Of a stretch of 8,386 nucleotides of DNA, positions 1-6,205 are shown piece after piece. The stretch spans positions 1 through 8,386 of the forward strand of contig JAGLFC010000125.1 of NCBI GenBank assembly GCA_023144715.1, given 5' to 3'. Within the stretch, counting starts at the first letter, position 1. Every line of letters starts with the position of its first letter. The stretch is from Gammaproteobacteria bacterium (lineage in GTDB: Bacteria > Pseudomonadota > Gammaproteobacteria > GRL18). The notes under the pieces are model-generated. The model was not told where the DNA came from. It worked only from the letters and a program-made list of their open reading frames with translations, and made no database searches. The translations under genes were made by a program, and so were the position numbers.

Positions 1-344
1 GACAGTGCCTGATTACTACGTGTTAAGGCTTCCATTTGAGCAATAGAGGCATCGTAACCCACATCAAAAGTCATGGTAATAATGGAATCACCATTATTGG
101 TACTATTTGAGGACATATAAATCATCCCCTCAGCACCATTTAACTGTTCTTCTAAGGGTGTTGTCACTGTATCAGCGACCACATCAGAACTGGCACCAAT
201 ATATTGTGTACTGACCTGTATTTGAGAGGGTACCAATGGTGGATATTGAGCAATGGGTAGCATAAATAAGCTAATCATACCTGCTATTACCATCATTATA
301 GCAATAGCAGTAGCAAAGATAGGACGGGTAATAAAGAAATTCAT
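1..344 (-). CDS. RND efflux transporter, AcrB/HAE1 family (N-terminal part, cut by window edge)
   Basis: Inner-membrane proton-driven pump subunit of a tripartite drug-efflux system. Read on the minus strand, about 114 codons are present, opening MNFFITRPIFATAIAIMMV. Residues 1-8 are the short cytoplasmic helix with the RPIF motif typical of AcrB homologues. Residues about 9-29 form the first membrane span and end in LPIAQYP. Residues about 40-114 begin the periplasmic porter domain, with the family patterns TPLEEQLNGAEGMIYMSSNS and a following TMTFDVG stretch. The start is set by ATG at 344-342, with GAGGGA at 360-355 as a ribosome site ten bases away. The remaining ~900 residues lie outside, so substrate range and the adaptor gene cannot be judged. 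It is transcribed divergently from the proton ATPase across a dyad-rich gap. The family call is firm; the exact orthologue is not. Confidence 0.93.
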   Translation of the reverse strand, partial: MNFFITRPIFATAIAIMMVIAGMISLFMLPIAQYPPLVPSQIQVSTQYIGASSDVVADTVTTPLEEQLNGAEGMIYMSSNSTNNGDSIITMTFDVGYDASIAQMEALTRSNQAL

Positions 345-379
345 TGTGGATCATTCCCTCGTGTGAGTCTATTAACACG

Positions 380-418
380 CATGTTAAAGGTTACTTCTTA
401 ATCGTAACATTTAACATG
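380..418. promoter_or_regulatory. 15-bp imperfect inverted repeat upstream of the RND pump gene
   Basis: CATGTTAAAGGTTAC at 380-394 and GTAACATTTAACATG at 404-418 are inverted copies with 14 of 15 positions paired and a nine-base spacer. No T-run follows on either strand, so a terminator is less likely than an operator or a leader-RNA hairpin. The right arm overlaps the candidate -10 box of the pump promoter (409-414, minus strand), which would suit repression of the pump. The regulator is not encoded in the window. The structure is read directly from the sequence; the operator role is inferred. Confidence 0.5.
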
Positions 419-437
419 AAATTCAGATTATTCACAA
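409..437 (-). promoter_or_regulatory. Candidate sigma-70 promoter of the RND pump gene
   Basis: On the minus strand TTGTGA (437-432) and TTAAAT (414-409) are separated by 17 bases and lie about 65 bases upstream of the pump start codon. Each box matches the consensus at four of six positions, which is weak in AT-rich DNA. The overlap of the -10 box with the 380-418 inverted repeat is the main reason to mention it. Confidence 0.28.
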
Positions 438-440
438 GTC

Positions 441-480
441 AACATGAAACAAATCAACTAAAGTTTATTTGTTTCATGTT
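441..480. promoter_or_regulatory. 40-bp near-perfect palindrome in the divergent intergenic region
   Basis: AACATGAAACAAAT (441-454) is perfectly repeated in inverted form at 467-480. Inside it, AACT (456-459) and AGTT (462-465) pair again after a single mismatch (455/466), leaving only two unpaired central bases. The palindrome lies midway between the two divergent genes. The AACATGAAA half-element also occurs at 413-421, so one regulator could contact several sites. It could also fold as a hairpin, but TTAGTG rather than a T-run follows it, so an intrinsic terminator is less likely. Confidence 0.5.
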
Positions 481-481
481 T

Positions 482-502
482 TAGTGTTCTATTTGAACAC
501 TA
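482..502. promoter_or_regulatory. 8-bp perfect inverted repeat overlapping the -35 box of the proton ATPase gene
   Basis: TAGTGTTC (482-489) and GAACACTA (495-502) are perfect inverted copies with a five-base spacer. The centre-to-centre half-site distance is about 13 bases. This geometry is common for dimeric helix-turn-helix repressors. The right arm overlaps the candidate -35 hexamer TTGAAC (493-498), so a bound protein would be expected to hinder polymerase. The operator role is inferred. Confidence 0.45.
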
Positions 503-522
503 TTATCCAATGGTAATAAAAT
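493..522 (+). promoter_or_regulatory. Candidate sigma-70 promoter of the proton ATPase gene
   Basis: TTGAAC (493-498) and TAAAAT (517-522) are separated by 18 bases. The -10 box matches consensus at five of six positions and the -35 at four. It lies about 65 bases upstream of the GTG start, leaving a leader of about 55-60 bases. The 482-502 inverted repeat covers the -35 box. Confidence 0.38.
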
Positions 523-586
523 TTACTCTCCACTAAAATTTTCCTTATTATTTATCATCACCTTTCAACTCTGGAGTAATTTTATA

Positions 587-3169
587 GTGAGTGATACTCA
601 ATCCAATAATAGTGATAAACCTAATGAGGATCTTGAAAAATCCCCTCTGGATAGCGTTTATCAATCTCTAAACACACTCGATAAGGGTCTTAGCTCAAAT
701 GAAGCAAAGGCACGAATCGACGAATATGGACGTAATGAGCTGGTGAATAAAGAAGCCAGTGATCTTGAAAAGTTTTTAGCTTTTTTCTGGGGACCCATTG
801 CATGGATGATTGAAGCAGCCGCTTTATTGTCCTTATTAATGGGACATTGGGCGGATCTCACCATTATTATGACCTTGCTTATTTATAATGCGGTGTCAGG
901 TTTTTGGCAAGAACGCAAAGCATCTGATGCTCTAGCCGCCTTAAAAGCAGGACTAGCACCTAAAGCCACTGCATTACGTGATGGTAAATTTATTAATGTG
1001 GATGCCGCAGAAGTGGTTCCAGGTGATGTCTTACGCATAAAATTAGGTGAAGTAGTGCCAGCGGATGTACGTTTTATCAGTGGCGACTATATTAGTATTG
1101 ATCAGGCTGCTTTAACAGGTGAATCCTTACCTGTCAGTAAAAAAATAGGCGACTCTGGTTATTCAGGGAGTATTGCCAAAAAAGGTGAAATGAATGCCAT
1201 TGTTATTGGTACAGGTAATAATACTTTTTTTGGTCGTACCGCCAGTTTAGTTGCCAGTGCTGGCAGTGGTGCTTCTCATTCTCAGCAAGCCACCACTAAA
1301 ATTGGTAATTTCTTAATTACCATCTCTGTTGTACTGTGCCTTATTTTAGTTGGCTTTGAATTGTATTCTGATATTGTTGTACAAGATGATTGGAAATGGG
1401 CTGATCTTGCCGATATTGCTCGCATGGTTTTAGTCCTGTTAATTGCTTCTATTCCTGTGGCGATGCCAACGGTTATGACGGTCACTAATTCAATGGGTGC
1501 ACAAGCTTTAGCGAAAAAGAAAGCCATTGTGTCACGACTTGAAGCAATTGAAGAACTTGCGGGTGTTGATATATTATGTTCGGATAAAACAGGCACCTTA
1601 ACCAAAAATATTTTAACCTTAGGCGACCCAATTTTATTTGTGGCAAAAACAGCGGATGAAATTATTTTAGCAGGTGCATTAGCGTCTGAAAAAGGCAGTG
1701 ATGATGCCATTGATAAAGCAGTCACTGATTGTGTTAAAGAAAGCAGTGTGTTGGATAATTACACCATTAATAAATTTATCCCCTTTGATCCTGTGGGTAA
1801 GCGTACTGAAAGTAATGTACTTGATCCTCAAGGCAAGACACAACGATTTACCAAGGGTGCACCTCAAGTCATTATCGATCTGTGTCACCTTGAAGGTGAA
1901 ACCAAAGAAAAAGCACAAAAAACAGTCACTGATTTAGCAGCAATGGGTCAACGTGCTTTAGCGATTGCTCAATCTGATGATGATGGAAAAAGCTGGGTAT
2001 TCTTAGGCATACTCTCTATGCTTGATCCTCCAAGAGATGACTCAAAAAGTACCATTGAACAAGCCAAAAAGCATGGTTTACGGGTTAAAATGGTGACGGG
2101 TGATGATGTTGCCATTGGTAATCAAATATCTGGACAACTGGGTATGGGTTCACACCTTATCGCAGCAGCAGATATGTTTCCAAAAGGCATGGATATGGAT
2201 CATCTCTCTGATAAAATTGAGAAATATGTTGATACGGCTGATGGTTTTGGGCGAGTCTTTCCTGAACATAAATATGGTATTGTTAAGGCATTACAAAATC
2301 AGGATCATATTGTTGCCATGACAGGTGATGGCGTTAATGACGCACCTGCTCTTAAACAAGCAGATTGTGGTATTGCAGTCAGTGGTGCAACCGATGCTGC
2401 CCGAGCCGCCGCTGCTCTTATTTTAACGGCTCCGGGTTTATCAACGATTATTGATGCCATTGAAGAGTCTCGTCGTATCTTTGAACGTATCATTAACTAC
2501 ATTTTATTCCGTGTGGCAATGACTCTGGATATTATGTTTGTGGTGGTATTAGCAACTGTATTTTTTGGCTTTTCACCACTGACCCCTGTCATGATTATCC
2601 TTTTAGCCTTATTAGATGATATTCCCATTATGACCATTGCTTACGATAATACTCCTACCCCGACAAAACCTGTTCGCTGGGAAATGAAAAAAATATTATT
2701 TGTGTCGAGCTTTATGGGAATGGCAGCCGTAGCACAAAGCTTTGGTCTCTTGATGATTGGTATGGAATGGTTAAGCAATCCACAATGGCAATCATGGATC
2801 ACACTCACTCAAGCACAAATTCAAACCGCTGTCTTCTTGCAGATTGTGGCAGGTGGTCATTTATTATTATTTGTGATGCGTGCTAGAGGCTCAATGTTCC
2901 GTCCACCTTGGCCGGCAAAACCCTTGCTTTTAGCCATTATTGGTACACAAACCTTTGCCGTATTAATGTGTGGCTTTGGCTGGTTTGTAGCAGCAATACC
3001 TTGGACAATTATTGGTTTGGTATGGATTTATATGTTGGTTTGGATGGTTATTTTAGATGTCATCAAACTCGCATTGTATAGCCGTTTAAAAACAGGATCG
3101 GATCATCCAAAATGGTATACTCACTTTCTACAAAGTAAATCAGTAGCTCATCTTGTACACTCTAAGTAG
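587..3169 (+). CDS. Plasma-membrane proton-efflux P-type ATPase (P3A type)
   Basis: ATP-driven H+ export pump of the inner membrane, 860 residues. An N-terminal cation-ATPase domain (about 20-75) leads to M1-M2 (about 65-110). The actuator domain carries TGES at 177-180. M4 has the PVAMPT signature, followed by the phosphorylated Asp333 in CSDKTGTLT, the nucleotide-site KGAP at Lys423, TGDD at 504-507 and the TGDGVNDAP hinge at 579-587. M5-M10 follow. Asn101 in M2 and the M6 pair Asp677-Asp678 align by eye with the residues that bind and gate the proton in plant AHA2 (Asn106, Asp684). The RLEAIEELAGVDILCSDKTG stretch is characteristic of P3A pumps. There is no heavy-metal domain and no long plant-type autoinhibitory tail. 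The start is GTG, with GGAG (573-576) ten bases upstream; no ATG competes near the N-terminus. Other P-type classes are unlikely on these motifs. Confidence 0.93.
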   Translation: MSDTQSNNSDKPNEDLEKSPLDSVYQSLNTLDKGLSSNEAKARIDEYGRNELVNKEASDLEKFLAFFWGPIAWMIEAAALLSLLMGHWADLTIIMTLLIYNAVSGFWQERKASDALAALKAGLAPKATALRDGKFINVDAAEVVPGDVLRIKLGEVVPADVRFISGDYISIDQAALTGESLPVSKKIGDSGYSGSIAKKGEMNAIVIGTGNNTFFGRTASLVASAGSGASHSQQATTKIGNFLITISVVLCLILVGFELYSDIVVQDDWKWADLADIARMVLVLLIASIPVAMPTVMTVTNSMGAQALAKKKAIVSRLEAIEELAGVDILCSDKTGTLTKNILTLGDPILFVAKTADEIILAGALASEKGSDDAIDKAVTDCVKESSVLDNYTINKFIPFDPVGKRTESNVLDPQGKTQRFTKGAPQVIIDLCHLEGETKEKAQKTVTDLAAMGQRALAIAQSDDDGKSWVFLGILSMLDPPRDDSKSTIEQAKKHGLRVKMVTGDDVAIGNQISGQLGMGSHLIAAADMFPKGMDMDHLSDKIEKYVDTADGFGRVFPEHKYGIVKALQNQDHIVAMTGDGVNDAPALKQADCGIAVSGATDAARAAAALILTAPGLSTIIDAIEESRRIFERIINYILFRVAMTLDIMFVVVLATVFFGFSPLTPVMIILLALLDDIPIMTIAYDNTPTPTKPVRWEMKKILFVSSFMGMAAVAQSFGLLMIGMEWLSNPQWQSWITLTQAQIQTAVFLQIVAGGHLLLFVMRARGSMFRPPWPAKPLLLAIIGTQTFAVLMCGFGWFVAAIPWTIIGLVWIYMLVWMVILDVIKLALYSRLKTGSDHPKWYTHFLQSKSVAHLVHSK

Positions 3170-3226
3170 AACACTATTTTATTTCACCATAGTCATGTAG
3201 TACATAATGGAATTGCAGTCAATGTC

Positions 3227-3254
3227 ACACGAACACAAGTCACTGTGTTGGTGT
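3227..3254 (+). terminator. Hairpin after the ATPase gene, possible weak terminator
   Basis: ACACGAACAC (3227-3236) and GTGTTGGTGT (3245-3254) pair at nine of ten positions around an eight-base loop, and TTTAATTT follows on the plus strand. It lies 57 bases after the ATPase stop. The 3' arm includes the GTG that begins the longest version of the next gene, so it could instead mask that start. The T-rich tail is interrupted, so termination would probably be partial. Confidence 0.35.
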
Positions 3255-3856
3255 TTAATTTGAGTGTTATTTCCTTTATGTTATCCCTATTAAAACCCAC
3301 ATCAGACAGTGGTTTATCACATTTAAGCACTTCTGTTGCTTTATTTATGAGCTTTTGTTTAACTTTATTAGGACTCTGGCTTTTTCTTTTTTCTCAACAA
3401 TGGGATGAAACAGGTTTGAGTCGTCCTTGGCCTTTTGTACTTGGCTCTATGACGACTTATCTTGCCTTATCTCAAACCATTACCGCCTTTATGCACGAGT
3501 ATTTATTTAATTTAAAATTAATTTTAGAGTCTATACAATCCCAAAATGAAAATATAATACATCCTCTCATTCCTGTTGATACAGGCTCATTAATTCTCTT
3601 TATCATTGGCAGTATTATTTGGTTTTTGATGAGTTATATTGCTCCCTTGGGTGTGAGTGAACGATGTCACCCCATTATTAATGGCAGGCGCTGGATTCTT
3701 GGTTTCTATTATTGTTGTATTCAAATTCCAATCTATTGGGTGTATGCAAAAGTTTGGCAAATACAATATAATTCAAATTCAATAAAGCAAGAATACACAC
3801 TTGAAGAGCTTTTTATGTTTCAATTTGCTCAACCTCTTCTTTGGTGGTTTCGTTAA
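3245..3856 (+). CDS. Hypothetical multi-span inner-membrane protein
   Basis: I do not recognise this family. The longest reading from GTG gives 203 residues. It has hydrophobic stretches at about 1-17, 29-54 (ending in FLFSQQWDE), a milder one at about 60-85, then 115-140 and 150-172, suggesting four or five spans. The C-terminal end is aromatic, finishing in LLWWFR. The start is uncertain. GTG codons lie at 3245 and 3251 inside a hairpin arm without a clear ribosome site, and the first ATG is at 3278 (192 residues), also with only a weak GAG upstream. The frame is the same as the upstream ATPase and has no other stop between the ATPase TAG and this gene. It could therefore be an accessory subunit, a separate small membrane protein, or a C-terminal piece split off by a stop mutation. 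Codon use resembles the neighbours. Confidence 0.6.
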   Translation: MLVFNLSVISFMLSLLKPTSDSGLSHLSTSVALFMSFCLTLLGLWLFLFSQQWDETGLSRPWPFVLGSMTTYLALSQTITAFMHEYLFNLKLILESIQSQNENIIHPLIPVDTGSLILFIIGSIIWFLMSYIAPLGVSERCHPIINGRRWILGFYYCCIQIPIYWVYAKVWQIQYNSNSIKQEYTLEELFMFQFAQPLLWWFR

Positions 3857-3870
3857 ATAACGGGTAGATA

Positions 3871-3886
3871 ATAAACTTTAGTTTAT
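3871..3886. repeat. 16-bp AT-rich palindrome after the membrane-protein gene
   Basis: ATAAACT and AGTTTAT are perfect inverted copies separated by TT. Thirteen bases (3871-3883) are the exact reverse complement of 456-468 in the centre of the big palindrome in the divergent promoter region. Function is unknown: it may be a weak 3' hairpin or a protein site. The rest of 3857-4076 is AT-rich and shows no gene. Confidence 0.3.
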
Positions 3887-4040
3887 CCAGTTAATCATTT
3901 AGTTTCTTATTCAAAAACTATCATCTAATAGAAGTCATTGTCATTTTATACTAAAATTTTTTCTCTGAATCATTGATTATATTTTCTTTTACTTATATAG
4001 TTTTTACCTATCGTTTTTATTAATAAAATGGATATGGAAT

Positions 4041-4046
4041 TATAAT
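4041..4046 (+). promoter_or_regulatory. Candidate -10 box of the PPK2 gene
   Basis: A perfect TATAAT lies 30 bases before the PPK2 start codon. The -35 region at the right distance (about 4018-4023) is TATTAA, which is poor. In DNA this AT-rich a lone perfect -10 box is only suggestive, but its position and the 220-base gap before it fit a promoter for the ppk2-DUF1269 pair. Confidence 0.35.
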
Positions 4047-4076
4047 ATTTAAAGGTATAACACTAAAGGAAGCATC

Positions 4077-4868
4077 ATGTCGAAAAAAACATCCAATAAA
4101 TTATCAACTAAGATTTATAACGAAGAGCTTTATAAGCTTCAAGTTGAATTATGTAAATTACAAGAGTGGGTCGTTGCAGAAGGTTTACGAGTGATTGTTT
4201 TATTTGAAGGGCGTGATGCAGCGGGCAAAGGAGGCACGATTAAACGCATCCTTGATCGTACCAGTCCACGAGTATTTCAAGTCAATGCCTTACCAACCCC
4301 CAATCCTCGTGAAAAGACAGAAACCTATTTACAACGTTATATTACTCGTTTTCCAGCCGCAGGTGAAATCATCTTATTTGATAGAAGTTGGTATAATCGT
4401 GCAAATGTTGAGCCTGTTATGGGCTTTTGTACCAAAAAACAATATAAGCGCTTTATTAATAATATATCAAATTTTGAAGAAACGATTATTCAAGATGGTA
4501 TCCTCTTAATTAAATACTGGTTTGATGTTGGTATGGAAGAACAAAGCAAACGTTTTAAAGCACGTATTTCTGATCCCAGAAAACATTGGAAATTAAGCCC
4601 AATGGATCTCGAATCACATCGTCGTTGGTATGATTATTCACGTAGTAAAGATCAGATGTTTCAAGCCACTGATACCAATATTTCTCCGTGGCATGTCATT
4701 GATGGTAATGATAAAAAACGCGCCCGATTGAATTGTATATCACATTTTTTATCACAAGTGCCTTATAAAGAAATCAAAAAAGAAATACCTATACTGCCCC
4801 CTCGTCAAGATAGTGATGGTTATAAAGAACCTAATTATGCCTACAAATGGGTACCTACTAATATTTAA
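4077..4868 (+). CDS. ppk2: Polyphosphate kinase 2 (PPK2, class I type)
   Basis: Cytoplasmic enzyme that transfers phosphate between inorganic polyphosphate and nucleoside diphosphates. It has 263 residues, the usual length for single-domain PPK2. The Walker A loop GRDAAGKGGT lies at residues 45-54 and the Walker B region with FDRSWYNRANVEPVMGF around Asp102-Arg103. The lid segment is rich in basic residues (KRFKARISDPRKHWKLSP, about 160-178), and the C-terminal part ends with YKWVP. The one-domain layout and wording resemble class I enzymes, which mainly interconvert ADP/ATP or GDP/GTP, but class cannot be proved by eye. The start is firm: ATG with AAAGGAAG at 4065-4072. The next gene follows after 31 bases with its own ribosome site and is probably co-transcribed. 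Confidence 0.93.
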   Translation: MSKKTSNKLSTKIYNEELYKLQVELCKLQEWVVAEGLRVIVLFEGRDAAGKGGTIKRILDRTSPRVFQVNALPTPNPREKTETYLQRYITRFPAAGEIILFDRSWYNRANVEPVMGFCTKKQYKRFINNISNFEETIIQDGILLIKYWFDVGMEEQSKRFKARISDPRKHWKLSPMDLESHRRWYDYSRSKDQMFQATDTNISPWHVIDGNDKKRARLNCISHFLSQVPYKEIKKEIPILPPRQDSDGYKEPNYAYKWVPTNI

Positions 4869-4899
4869 TTGATAAAAATACAAATAAAAGGAACAGATT

Positions 4900-5385
4900 A
4901 TGAGTGATTTAGTCGTTATTGGTTTTGATGATGAACATAAAGCATTTGAATTACGTGCAGAATTATCAAAATTGCAAAAAGAATATTTAATTGAAATGGA
5001 AGACGTTGTTGTTGTTACTAAAAATGACAAAGGTAAAGTTCAATTACATCAAGCAGTTAATTTAACAGCTGCTGGAGCAGTCAGTGGTAGCTTTTGGGGC
5101 TTGCTCATTGGTATGATTTTTCTGAATCCACTATTGGGTGCTGCTGTCGGAGCTGGAGCAGGTGCAATCTCGGGAAAATTAACAGATATTGGTATTAATG
5201 ATGACTTCATGAAGGAGTTTAGTGAAACATTTAAACCCAATACTTCCGCTATTTTTATTTTGGTGCGTAAATCAACACCTGATAAACTTTTAGCAGAATT
5301 AAAAGATTTTCGAGGAAAAGTACTAAAAACGTCACTTTCTGCTGACCGAGAAGATGCAATACGCAAAGTTCTTGAAGCCAATTGA
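4900..5385 (+). CDS. DUF1269-type glycine-rich membrane protein
   Basis: 161 residues, function unknown in the family. The N-terminal third (1-48) is a soluble alpha/beta segment opening SDLVVIGFDDEHKAFELRAE and ending in a VVVVTKNDKGKV strand. The middle (about 55-100) is a glycine- and alanine-rich hydrophobic hairpin, with GAVSGSFWGLLIGMIF followed by LLGAAVGAGAGAISGKL, which resembles glycine-zipper membrane insertion segments. The C-terminal part (105-161) is again soluble, with a TSAIFILVRK strand and a charged helix. This soluble - glycine-rich - soluble plan is that of DUF1269 proteins. ATG is preceded by AAAAGGAA (4887-4894). Its closeness to ppk2 suggests shared expression and possibly a role in energy or stress physiology; that is inference only. 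Confidence 0.82.
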   Translation: MSDLVVIGFDDEHKAFELRAELSKLQKEYLIEMEDVVVVTKNDKGKVQLHQAVNLTAAGAVSGSFWGLLIGMIFLNPLLGAAVGAGAGAISGKLTDIGINDDFMKEFSETFKPNTSAIFILVRKSTPDKLLAELKDFRGKVLKTSLSADREDAIRKVLEAN

Positions 5386-5408
5386 TTAAATTTTTTATAA
5401 AAATATAG

Positions 5409-5433
5409 ATTTTCTTTTAAAAAAAGGGAAAAT
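5409..5433 (+). terminator. Weak AT-rich hairpin after the DUF1269 gene
   Basis: ATTTTC (5409-5414) can pair with GAAAAT (5428-5433), with further T-A pairing inside and a two-base GG bulge. The stem is almost all A-T and no clean T-run follows, so it would be a poor intrinsic terminator. It is the only candidate end signal seen between the DUF1269 gene and the PagL-like gene. Confidence 0.22.
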
Positions 5434-5468
5434 TTACTCACTATTTTTAATATTCTAAAGAGTACCTT

Positions 5469-5996
5469 ATTATCTTATATTTACTAAAATATTCTAGCAT
5501 TGCTATTTTTATATTTATAAATGCTTCTGCAATGGCTTTTGAATGGCAAGAAATTGGGCTTCAAGGAGGTGCTGGTAGTCGTCATGGCGAACATTTTAAT
5601 CAATGGGAAGTGACCACGACCTATTCGCTACCTTGGCATTGGCAACTAGGAGAAAATTGGGAAATAAAAACTCAGGCAACGGCTTCTCTTGGTATACTTG
5701 ATGGTGAAGGTAGACAAGCCACCATATTTACTATTGGTCCTAATTTTGTATTGATGAGTCCTTATAAAAAACTAAATTTTGAAGTAGGTATTAATCCAAC
5801 ATGGATGAGTAAGGATAAATTTAAAAAAGTAAATTTTGGGAGTAAATTTCAATTTACTAGTTCTTTGGGAATTAATTATTCTATCTCTGAATATCTCATA
5901 ATTAAGATTAGAGTACAACACATGTCCAATGCAGGTATTAGCAATCATAATCCTGGATTAAACCAAGGTATGTTGGGTATTGGTTATCACTTTTAA
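5469..5996 (+). CDS. PagL-like lipid A 3-O-deacylase (acyloxyacyl hydrolase family), non-ATG start likely
   Basis: Outer-membrane beta-barrel enzyme family that removes the 3-position acyl chain of lipid A. Recognised by the C-terminal block QHMSNAGISNHNPGLN, the preceding FGSKFQFTSSLGINY strand and the final YHF, typical of an outer-membrane barrel end. Counted from the first ATG (5532, 154 residues), the catalytic-type His is 130, Ser 132 and Asn 133. That ATG gives no signal peptide, yet the open frame continues upstream to a stop at 5448 and encodes LLKYSSIAIFIFINASAMA, a good signal peptide cleaved near ASA or AMA. The upstream stretch has no ATG, GTG or TTG. ATT at 5469 sits six bases after AAAGAG (5457-5462) and is my chosen start (175 residues); ATC at 5472 is the alternative. 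A mutated ATG, and so a poorly expressed gene, is also possible. The usual catalytic Glu position holds Asn (144 from the ATG). Confidence 0.75.
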   Translation: MILYLLKYSSIAIFIFINASAMAFEWQEIGLQGGAGSRHGEHFNQWEVTTTYSLPWHWQLGENWEIKTQATASLGILDGEGRQATIFTIGPNFVLMSPYKKLNFEVGINPTWMSKDKFKKVNFGSKFQFTSSLGINYSISEYLIIKIRVQHMSNAGISNHNPGLNQGMLGIGYHF

Positions 5997-6014
5997 ATAT
6001 ACTGCGTATTCTAA

Positions 6015-6039
6015 ATAAAGTATGATTTCAATACTTTAT
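6015..6039. terminator. 9-bp perfect hairpin after the PagL-like gene
   Basis: ATAAAGTAT (6015-6023) and ATACTTTAT (6031-6039) are perfect inverted copies around a seven-base loop, 18 bases after the PagL-like stop codon. The stem is AT-rich and CACTCAC rather than a T-run follows on the plus strand, so it may only protect the transcript end. Apart from this hairpin and a possible promoter near 6200, the gap 5997-6243 shows nothing. Confidence 0.35.
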
Positions 6040-6196
6040 CACTCACATCATATAAACATTATTTTTCATGAATTCCACTCTGATATACGATGTCATCTTT
6101 GCCCTAATAATTGAGTGATGTATAGGTCATTTAATTCTACTTTTTGCATTTTCTTTCATAAATCTGGTATTTCAGTTTTTCTTATGAGCTTATTTT

Positions 6197-6205
6197 TGCT
6201 ATGCT
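6197..6205 (+). promoter_or_regulatory. Candidate extended -10 promoter of the rhodanese-grx-trx-secB-gpsA operon
   Basis: TGCTATGCT contains TG one base before a TATGCT hexamer, the extended -10 arrangement that can work with a poor -35 region; the -35 position (about 6177-6182) is TTTTCT. It lies about 40 bases before the rhodanese ATG and follows a 200-base non-coding gap, the only sizeable gap before the five closely packed genes. Confidence 0.4.

Noticed and set aside
532..543. Repeated ACTAAAATTTT element (also at 3950-3960, with a looser copy near 5483) in three intergenic regions
   Set aside because: Eleven AT-only or nearly AT-only bases recur easily by chance in DNA of this composition. 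The copies lie at different distances from the next gene, so no common role is supported.
1282..1725. 147-codon open frame on the minus strand within the ATPase gene
   Set aside because: It lies wholly inside a motif-rich ATPase coding region, has no family resemblance and is explained as an antisense shadow frame.
3871..3883. 13-base match in opposite orientation to 456-468, considered as a shared regulator site
   Set aside because: The match is AT-rich and short, and several such 13-base repeats are expected by chance in 8.4 kb. It is noted under the palindrome feature but not claimed as a regulon.
5049..5441. 130-codon minus-strand open frame over the DUF1269 gene
   Set aside because: Antisense to a gene with a good start and ribosome site. 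The composition is Ser/Lys-rich, typical of shadow frames, with no recognisable motif.
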